Shown here: piece after piece, positions 42,007 to 47,788 of the stretch
Layout of the letters: every line of letters begins with the position of its first letter
Position numbering within the stretch: position 1 is the stretch's first letter
From: Lentisphaeria bacterium UBA1732
GTDB taxonomy: Bacteria > Verrucomicrobiota > Lentisphaeria > Victivallales > UBA1829
Reading direction: 5' to 3'
Assembly: GCA_002315855.1 (NCBI GenBank)
Contig: DCIG01000051.1
Location: 1 to 47,788, forward strand
DNA: 47,788 bases
Notes under the pieces: generated by a model
The model's input: only the letters and a program-made list of their open reading frames with translations
What the model was told of the DNA's origin: nothing
The model's database searches: none
Program-made: the position numbers and the translations under genes

Positions 42007-43068
42007 ATGAAAGACAACAACAAATTCAAACTCGGCCTTTTCGTTTGTTTTTCCGTCATATTGTTTATTGCGGCAATTGCGGCGTTTGGCATTTTTGAGC
42101 GTTTCCGTGAAAAGGTTCGGGTTGTTACATTGTTCTCCGATTCCGTGCAGGGGCTTTCTGCCGGATCCGCCCTGAAATATCAGGGAGTTCCGGTAGGCAC
42201 CGTGGCTGACATCGGCATTTTGACGGAGCCTCATTTGATTGCTGTCATCATGGAAGTGGATTTGGAAAAATTCCGCGGTCCTGTAAATGAAAAGTTCAAA
42301 GCTCCGAAAATGTCGGCAAAAGAGTTTGATGTGTTTATTCGGGAAGAGGTGAAACGCGGACTGCGCTGCGCGATGGAAATGGATGGAATTGCCGGCGGGA
42401 AATACATTGAAATGAAGTTTTATAAGGACCCCGAACCATCTGTCGTCAGTATCGAAGAGTTTTATGAAGCAGGTCCCAATGGTCCCAATAAAGAATTATA
42501 TGTGCCGGGACAACCCTCTCAGATCATGACGTTGCTTGACAGCTTCTCTTCCATTGCCAATTCTCTGAAAAAACTGGATTATCAGGGACTTCATGATAAA
42601 CTTTCCAATGTTCTGGTCGAAGGAAGCAAGCTGCTTGAAGATGGTCATGTACTTCTGAAAAACTGCAATGAAACGCTTGATTCGGAGCCGCTTGTTAAAA
42701 TCATGGATAATGTAAAAAGTCTGACAGGTCATCTTGATGTCATGCTGAAAAATGCCAATGAAACGATTACGAAAGACCGTTTGGAAGGTATCATGCACGA
42801 ATTGCAGGAAACCATTCAATCCATTGATAAATTAAGCAAGAATTTGGAATCCGAGGTTAAGGATATGGGCATGAATCAGGTCATGAAGGACTTCCGCATG
42901 TCAATGTCCAGATTTGTTCAGAGTGCAAAAACGTTTGATGAAACTCTTTCCAATGTGAATAACGGAATCGGCGCGTTGACCGAACTCCTTCAGTATCTTG
43001 ACAAAGATCCGCAGGCTCTCATCAAAGGAAAATCTTTACCCGCTCTTAACTCCGAAAAACAGGGATGA
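42007..43068 (+). CDS. mlaD: MCE-domain lipid-binding protein MlaD
   Basis: The periplasmic, inner-membrane-anchored ring subunit of the Mla transporter. The start at 42007 follows GAGGAG. The 353 residues begin with one membrane helix (about 7-28), then an MCE domain (about 37-115) opening with VVTLFSDSVQGLSAGSALKYQGVPVGTVADI, in which the LxxGSxVxYxGVxVG pattern is typical. The following 220 residues are mostly helical with repeated hydrophobic spacing, as in longer MCE proteins that form a tunnel or needle. E. coli MlaD is only 183 residues, so this is an extended form that may bridge the periplasm. Confidence 0.9.
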   Translation: MKDNNKFKLGLFVCFSVILFIAAIAAFGIFERFREKVRVVTLFSDSVQGLSAGSALKYQGVPVGTVADIGILTEPHLIAVIMEVDLEKFRGPVNEKFKAPKMSAKEFDVFIREEVKRGLRCAMEMDGIAGGKYIEMKFYKDPEPSVVSIEEFYEAGPNGPNKELYVPGQPSQIMTLLDSFSSIANSLKKLDYQGLHDKLSNVLVEGSKLLEDGHVLLKNCNETLDSEPLVKIMDNVKSLTGHLDVMLKNANETITKDRLEGIMHELQETIQSIDKLSKNLESEVKDMGMNQVMKDFRMSMSRFVQSAKTFDETLSNVNNGIGALTELLQYLDKDPQALIKGKSLPALNSEKQG

Positions 43069-43077
43069 AGGCGTAAA

Positions 43078-43896
43078 ATGAGCATAGAATTCAACTTATC
43101 CGCATGTATCCGCTGCGGCGCATGTGTGAAGGATTGTCCCGTCAAGATTCTGGCATCCGATGAAAACGGACATCCGTATGTTGTTCTGCCCCAAGCCCGT
43201 TACTGCATGAACTGTCATCACTGCCTTGCGGTATGCCCCGCAGGCGCGGTAACCTGCAATGGTGTTTCGGCAAATCAATGCTCTGCACCGTCGCCACTGT
43301 CTTCCCCCGAAGATATGATGTCTCTGATTCGTCAGAGACGCAGTACTCGCTATTTTGAGGAAGCCCCCGTAACACCTGAGCAGATGACATTATTGAAAGA
43401 CTCTCTGAAATGGGCTCCGACCGGATGCAATCATCGCGGACTGTGCTTTACCATTGTGGAAACTCGCGATGAAATGGCGTTTTATCGGAATCAGGTGCAG
43501 CGCGTGATGAACATCTTTGTAAAATCCGGCTTGATGAAACTGATTTATCCGCGCTACAGTTATCTCGAAAAAATACTTGGCGGCGAGGACATGATTTTCC
43601 GCGATGCACCTCACATGATTGTCTGCTCCGTCTCGAAAAAAGCTCCATGCAAGGAAGCTGATCCATGGATTGCACTTACCCAGTTTGATATGCTTGCCCA
43701 AAGCATGGGGATTGGCACATGCTGGTGCGGATTCGCGCTTCATGCGTTTCAGCTCAGCGGAACCATGCGGAAACGTCTCCACATCCCGCGCGGTTATCGT
43801 GTCGGGTCGGTTATGCTTTTCGGCAAGGCGAAATATCATTATGCCCGAAGCACATCTCCCGCGGCGTATCCGATTCTGGAATCAGGGGAAGATTAA
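43078..43896 (+). CDS. Nitroreductase fused to an N-terminal 2[4Fe-4S] ferredoxin
   Basis: A predicted FMN-dependent oxidoreductase of 272 residues receiving electrons through its own ferredoxin domain. Cluster ligands are Cys10, 13, 16 and 20 (CIRCGACVKDCP) and Cys43, 46, 49 and 53 (CMNCHHCLAVCP). The nitroreductase domain (about 72-272) opens with SLIRQRRSTRYFEEAPV and has KWAPTGCNHRG and AQSMGIGTCWCGF segments for FMN binding. It begins 9 bases after mlaD and is likely cotranscribed. Proteins of this architecture are common in anaerobes and their substrates are mostly unknown. A link to lipid transport is suggested only by position. Confidence 0.9.
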   Translation: MSIEFNLSACIRCGACVKDCPVKILASDENGHPYVVLPQARYCMNCHHCLAVCPAGAVTCNGVSANQCSAPSPLSSPEDMMSLIRQRRSTRYFEEAPVTPEQMTLLKDSLKWAPTGCNHRGLCFTIVETRDEMAFYRNQVQRVMNIFVKSGLMKLIYPRYSYLEKILGGEDMIFRDAPHMIVCSVSKKAPCKEADPWIALTQFDMLAQSMGIGTCWCGFALHAFQLSGTMRKRLHIPRGYRVGSVMLFGKAKYHYARSTSPAAYPILESGED

Positions 43897-43941
43897 GCAT
43901 TGCACCTGCAAATAAAAGACAGATATTTTGCTGAATCTCAT

Positions 43942-43970
43942 TTGACTTTGTTCTCTTCGCGTATTATATT
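43942..43970 (+). promoter_or_regulatory. Promoter of the second GH2 gene
   Basis: TTGACT at 43942-43947, a 17-base spacer, then TATATT at 43965-43970. The leader is about 80 bases to the ATG at 44057. Confidence 0.8.
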
Positions 43971-44056
43971 GGTGTAAAACAAGAAAATAAGACCGGAAAC
44001 CTCCATTTATATGGTTGTATTCATGTCTTAATCCTCATTTTCAGAAAGGAATTCCT

Positions 44057-46285
44057 ATGAATCCATGGTCCCGTTGTAAATGGAAACACCTCGGAATGGC
44101 CGGAACGGTTGCCGTCCTGATGTTCCCTGCTGCGGTGTTGTTCAGTGCAGACTCCGTCATGAAGCCCGGTGTCCTTACTCCGGTGTTTGCAGATTTGCTT
44201 CCCAGTCCTTCCTCAATCCGCCGTCCGGCGCGTGAATCCTCTGCTGTTACCTCCACGCAGGAAATCAAGGAAATGGGATTCCGCAGAAGAAACAATGAAG
44301 CGTTCAAGACCGTTTCTCTGCCGCACACTATGAATGCCGCCAACGGAACGGGAACCATTCCTCTCGAACGCGGGGACGGCTACTACAAATATGAACTTAA
44401 TGTTTCCAATGCGGACCTCTCGAAAGACTATATCATCCAGTTCGAGCAGGTCGGACAGGTCGCTGAAGTCTTTTTGAACGGCACACTCCTTCATAAAAAT
44501 TATTCCGGCTATACTCCATTTGCGGTGAAACTGCAGGGGCTGAAAGCCGGCAAAAATGAAATCACGATTCATACGAACAACCGCAACGACTCCAACAATA
44601 TTCCCAACAGCGGCGACTTCAATTTCTGCAATGGAATCTACGGCAAAGCGTTCCTGATCAGCGGGTCTCTCTATTTCGATCCCCTGGTATACGGTATTGA
44701 CAAAGCCCACATCGTGCCGGTTTCCATTGGCAAAGACGAGGTGAAATTCGGTATCGCCACCAGCCTTTTCCGCAAGGGCGGGGCATTGGATGCCGCGATT
44801 CGGGTTACCGTAACTGATGCCGAAGGAAAATCCGTCGTTTCCGCTTCGACACCTTTCGCTATCTCCGCCGGCGCAAACGAATTTTACAAGGAGTTTTCGT
44901 TCCAAAATCCGATTCTCTGGCAGGGGCTTGAAAATCCTTATCTTTATGACGTGAGTGTTGAAGTCGTTGTGCAGGGACGGGCACTGGATAAAATCACAAT
45001 CCCCTACGGGTTCCGTGATATTCAGCTCCCGTACAGCGCGAAAGACAACCGTCTGAGCCTGAATGGACAGAAAGTTACCCTGCGCGGCGTGTCTCTGCAT
45101 CAGGATGCACCCGGCGTCGCCGCCGCCCTGACAGATGAAGACCGTGCCCGCGACCAGGAGATTATGAAGGAACTCGGCTTTAACTGGCTTCGATGCGCCC
45201 ATTATCCCCACAACGTGAATGAATTCAAGGATTATGACCGTATGGGGCTGATGTGCCAGACTGAAATCCCGTGGGTAAACGGCTATACTGCCGGGCAGGC
45301 GTATGCAGACCATGTCATGCAGTACACTCATGATATGATCAACAACCTGTACAACCACCCCAGTATCATCCTGTGGGGACTTTCCAATGAGATTTTCTAT
45401 TCGTGGAGCAATGACGCCTGCGTGGAACTTCACAACAAAGCCTACCAGTATGCCCGCAGACTTGACCCCTACCGTTTCGTTGGTTTCGTCGCCCGCGAGC
45501 AGGAAGTTCAGCGTGGTTCGCAGAATGGCCTGATTGCCGACTGGTACGGCAACAACCCCTATCCGGGCTGGTACTCCAAGACTACCTTTGAAAACACCAA
45601 GGACGGTGTCGCCGCCTCCCAGATGCTTGCGAAATTCTACATGCACGGCATTACGGAATATGGCTACGGCGGAAACCCCTTCCAGCACAACTCCGACTTC
45701 ATGACTCTGCACCCCGGCGACAAACGCAATAAAACCGGTACGAGCAATGACACAGGCGGATGGCTTCACCCCGAAGAATACCAGACACTCGGTCATATTT
45801 ATTCGTGGAATAAGATTGCCGGCACGCCCGAAGGTCGCCGCATGACCTTTACTTCTCTCTGGATTCTCTTCGACTTCGCCGTCGGAAGCCGCAACGAAGG
45901 CAATACCCCCGGCATCAACGACAAAGGGCTCGTAACCCGCGACCGCAAGACAAAAAAGGATGCGTTCTATTTCTACAAGTGCGTGTGGAACAAGGCCCCC
46001 GAAGTGCATATCATGTCTTCCCGCTGGACGGAACGCGATACCAAGGATATTGCCATTACGGTGTTCTCCAATGGCGACAAGGTGGAACTCTTCCGCAACG
46101 GTGAAAAGATTCAGACACTTGACAAGCCCACCGATTCCATTAATAACGTTGTTTGGACATTTGATGCAGTTCCCTTTACTGCATCTGCCGCAAATGGCAC
46201 TCCGGACAGCTTCAAGGCAGTCGGCTATCGTGATGGTAAAGTCATCGGCGAAGATACCGCCGCTTTCACGACCACTGCCAAGTAA
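44057..46285 (+). CDS. Secreted GH2 glycosidase, beta-galactosidase-like
   Basis: An exported retaining beta-glycosidase of 742 residues. The ATG at 44057 follows AAAGGA and opens a signal peptide (about 1-32, ending near LFSAD). The upstream ATG at 44015 has no ribosome site. The order is an N-terminal jelly-roll (about 85-190), Ig-like domain (about 200-325) and TIM barrel with LRGVSLHQDAPG near 345. Acid/base Glu445 lies in WGLSNEIFYSW and nucleophile Glu534 in MHGITEYGYGG. A C-terminal beta-domain resembles DUF4982. It is shorter than the LacZ-type enzyme at 15303 and belongs to a different GH2 branch with beta-galactosidases and related enzymes. The substrate is unproven. It is monocistronic between its own promoter and terminator. 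Confidence 0.87.
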   Translation: MNPWSRCKWKHLGMAGTVAVLMFPAAVLFSADSVMKPGVLTPVFADLLPSPSSIRRPARESSAVTSTQEIKEMGFRRRNNEAFKTVSLPHTMNAANGTGTIPLERGDGYYKYELNVSNADLSKDYIIQFEQVGQVAEVFLNGTLLHKNYSGYTPFAVKLQGLKAGKNEITIHTNNRNDSNNIPNSGDFNFCNGIYGKAFLISGSLYFDPLVYGIDKAHIVPVSIGKDEVKFGIATSLFRKGGALDAAIRVTVTDAEGKSVVSASTPFAISAGANEFYKEFSFQNPILWQGLENPYLYDVSVEVVVQGRALDKITIPYGFRDIQLPYSAKDNRLSLNGQKVTLRGVSLHQDAPGVAAALTDEDRARDQEIMKELGFNWLRCAHYPHNVNEFKDYDRMGLMCQTEIPWVNGYTAGQAYADHVMQYTHDMINNLYNHPSIILWGLSNEIFYSWSNDACVELHNKAYQYARRLDPYRFVGFVAREQEVQRGSQNGLIADWYGNNPYPGWYSKTTFENTKDGVAASQMLAKFYMHGITEYGYGGNPFQHNSDFMTLHPGDKRNKTGTSNDTGGWLHPEEYQTLGHIYSWNKIAGTPEGRRMTFTSLWILFDFAVGSRNEGNTPGINDKGLVTRDRKTKKDAFYFYKCVWNKAPEVHIMSSRWTERDTKDIAITVFSNGDKVELFRNGEKIQTLDKPTDSINNVVWTFDAVPFTASAANGTPDSFKAVGYRDGKVIGEDTAAFTTTAK

Positions 46286-46327
46286 GGTCGAAACGAAACT
46301 CAGCTTCCCCGGCTGATTTCTCAAAAC

Positions 46328-46374
46328 GAAAACTCCATTTCCTGCTTGCTTACTTTGCAGAAAATGGAGTTTTC
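46328..46374 (+). terminator. Terminator after the second GH2 gene
   Basis: GAAAACTCCATTT (46328-46340) pairs perfectly over 13 bp with AAATGGAGTTTTC (46362-46374). The T residues are inside the arm, with CAGTTTA after, so it is partly symmetric and could act in both directions. In 46375-46589 I see nothing further. Confidence 0.75.
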
Positions 46375-46589
46375 AGTTTATGCGGCTCACCTGTTGATGA
46401 ATCAGTAAAAAAATACAGTCTTTTCAGGAAGAACTATAAACAATAAGGAATTGTCCTGGGCGGAATCAGAAAACAGATTGCAGTAAAATCATGGTCTGAC
46501 AAATAGAATTTGCACCATAAGTCAAGCTCAAATGAACAAATTTGCCAAACAAAACAAAATTCAATCCTGAAATATTTAAAAGAAAAGGC

Positions 46590-46617
46590 TTGATTTTTCA
46601 GAATAAAGGGGTATTTT
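46590..46617 (+). promoter_or_regulatory. Promoter of the MotA/ExbB-like pair
   Basis: TTGATT at 46590-46595, a 16-base spacer ending GGGG, then TATTTT at 46612-46617. The leader is about 80 bases to the GTG at 46703. Confidence 0.6.
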
Positions 46618-46702
46618 ATATTAGAAGGTTTTTAAACCGTTCCGTCAATGACTTCTTTAATCAGTTCATTTATCCCCAATTTACCGAAAAACGAGGTGTG
46701 CA

Positions 46703-47290
46703 GTGAAGGCAATTTCAAAATTTATCTTATGGGTTGTGGTCTACGCGGTAATCGCCGCAATCATAGCCGGACTTTTTATTTACTTCTATCAGACGAGTGT
46801 TTTTTTCAGAACTCTGTTCACCGGAGAAACAAAAGCCGTCCTGCCTCAAGAGGTAGTTACACCTGAAGCACTGAAAGAAGCAGCACAAGTGGCACAGCAA
46901 ACCAATGAATCTGCCTCAAAGCTGTCGTTCTCCATTCTGGTTATGATATTGATTTTACAAGCATTTGCATTCTTAACAGCATTGATTGTATTCTCAGGAC
47001 TGAGCCACAGCAGAGAACAGCTGAAAATCCGTCTTGCAAAACTGGAAAACGCAGATATTTTCCTTGATTTGCCGCTCTATTTCGGGTTGCTCGGTACAGT
47101 ATCTTCCTTTATTGTCATGTCGTTCAATCCGAATATCAGCAGATTGATTGCTTATTCTTCAACACTGGTTGGTATTATTTTCAGCGTAATTCTTCGCTTG
47201 TCTCTTCATTACCCGCTGAAACAGCGCATGACGTGCGAGCTTGCACTCATGGAACAGCTCAATCGAAAAGATAAGGAGTTTTCAGAGTGA
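46703..47290 (+). CDS. Four-helix membrane protein, MotA/TolQ/ExbB-like
   Basis: 195 residues starting at GTG behind GAGG. Membrane segments lie at about 7-29, 74-99, 121-141 and 147-167, with a polar stretch between the first two (30-73) and a basic, helical C-terminus. Segments three and four have the look of proton-channel subunits: YFGLLGTVSSFIVMSF followed by an AYSSTLVGIIFSVIL stretch, compare GLLGTVxGM and T-x-x-GL-x-x-A in ExbB/TolQ/MotA. That gives a plausible stator-type channel, though similarity is limited to these helices and the large cytoplasmic loop of MotA is missing. Its stop overlaps the next start by 4 bases (GTGA), so the two proteins are produced together. Confidence 0.7.
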   Translation: MKAISKFILWVVVYAVIAAIIAGLFIYFYQTSVFFRTLFTGETKAVLPQEVVTPEALKEAAQVAQQTNESASKLSFSILVMILILQAFAFLTALIVFSGLSHSREQLKIRLAKLENADIFLDLPLYFGLLGTVSSFIVMSFNPNISRLIAYSSTLVGIIFSVILRLSLHYPLKQRMTCELALMEQLNRKDKEFSE

Positions 47291-47788
47291 ACAGATCGAT
47301 TCTCATTGTCACATGCGACTTTCTCGTGCTGGCGGCAATGTCCTTGTCGATGGGAATGAACAAGGTCGGTGATCCCGCCTCAAACAAGGGCGAAGGGACA
47401 GAGGTGCCGACCTCGAATTTAGTTCAACTCATTGACGCAGAACTGGAACAGAGAGCCAATACGCTGAAAGAAAAAGAGCTCCTGGAAAAACAGCTGGAAG
47501 AACTGAACGCGACGCTGGAAAAAGAAAAAAAGCTACTCGCGGAACAGGATAAGAAACTTGCAGATAAATCTGCAGAAGCTGCAGGAATAGCCGATTCACT
47601 GGAAAAAATGCGTACAGAATCACGTGCATTATCCGAAAATCTCGCGAAACGTGAATCTGAACTGAAAAAAGCAACACAAAAAATTGCGACACAAGATATT
47701 GCGTTGAAAGATGCGTCGCAATTACTGAATGAAAAAGAAAAGGCTCTGGAAACGACGACCACGCAGTTGAACGCAAAAACAACTGAAC
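47287..47788 (+). CDS. Membrane-anchored coiled-coil protein, MotB-like N-terminus (partial)
   Basis: Open from GTG at 47287 to the right edge, 167 complete codons. Residues about 4-23 form one membrane helix with an acidic residue, Asp11 in VTCDFLVLAAMSLSMG. This is the position and pattern (Asp-Phe-hydrophobic) of the proton-carrying Asp in MotB/ExbD proteins. A short Gly/Asn/Pro segment follows, then from about residue 50 to the edge an almost uninterrupted Glu/Lys/Ala/Leu coiled coil with repeats such as EKEKKLLAEQDKKLADK. The C-terminus, which would show whether a peptidoglycan-binding OmpA domain is present, lies beyond the window. The GTGA overlap with the upstream gene implies a functional pair. 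Confidence 0.7.
   Translation, partial: MNRSILIVTCDFLVLAAMSLSMGMNKVGDPASNKGEGTEVPTSNLVQLIDAELEQRANTLKEKELLEKQLEELNATLEKEKKLLAEQDKKLADKSAEAAGIADSLEKMRTESRALSENLAKRESELKKATQKIATQDIALKDASQLLNEKEKALETTTTQLNAKTTE

Noticed and set aside
44213..46324. 703-codon minus-strand frame opposite the second GH2 gene
   Set aside because: Antisense shadow of a gene with intact catalytic residues, signal peptide and flanking promoter and terminator.

Overview
The window reads as ordinary chromosome from a Gram-negative, fermentative gut- or sediment-type bacterium. My best guess is the PVC group, Lentisphaerota or Victivallis-like. The grounds are many secreted polysaccharide-degrading enzymes without SusC/D partners, an RTX-tailed cysteine peptidase, an Mla-type outer-membrane lipid system, pyruvate:ferredoxin oxidoreductase, and glycine/glutamine/arginine-rich low-complexity segments in exported proteins. 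The phylum is inference. There is no rRNA, CRISPR array, prophage or complete insertion sequence.

Layout. 1-242: C-terminal end of a Gly/Phe/Arg/Gln-repeat protein. 510-7439: a CBS/DRTGG-regulated family II pyrophosphatase, then an oxidoreductase plus TIM-barrel isomerase pair, then a 974-residue C10-like cysteine peptidase with a C-terminal RTX region. 7580: tRNA-Cys. 7934-18584: a carbohydrate block (GH31, GH127, a BNR-repeat protein, GH2 beta-galactosidase) interrupted by a small NifU-type gene on the other strand. 18920-22914: yebC-ruvC and psd-pssA-epimerase. 23277-31935, all minus strand: nifJ, with a 135-bp MITE-like inverted-repeat element in its leader, a GH43 enzyme, a Na/Pi symporter and a DegT-type sugar aminotransferase. 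32358: tRNA-Arg. 32824-40034: a copper P-type ATPase, a MarR regulator and a heterodimeric ABC exporter. 40317-43896: mlaE-mlaF-mlaD plus a ferredoxin-nitroreductase, divergent from the exporter. 44057-46285: a second GH2 enzyme. 46703 to the right edge: a four-helix MotA/ExbB-like membrane protein and the start of a membrane-anchored coiled-coil partner.

How the genes work together. The secreted GH31, GH127, BNR, GH43 and two GH2 enzymes could strip xylose, arabinose and galactose from plant polymers. The oxidoreductase and isomerase may process the released sugars, and NifJ oxidises the resulting pyruvate with reduced ferredoxin as product. psd/pssA make phosphatidylethanolamine, and the Mla proteins traffic phospholipids across the envelope. 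The epimerase and aminotransferase supply nucleotide sugars for surface glycans.

Promoters are easy to read and homogeneous: a TTG-rich -35 box, 16-17 bases, then usually TATATT, often preceded by TG or GG. This pattern corrects the starts of the BNR protein (13822), yebC (18920) and the first ABC gene (40034), whose longer open frames would begin upstream of or inside the promoter. Most transcription units end in clear intrinsic terminators.
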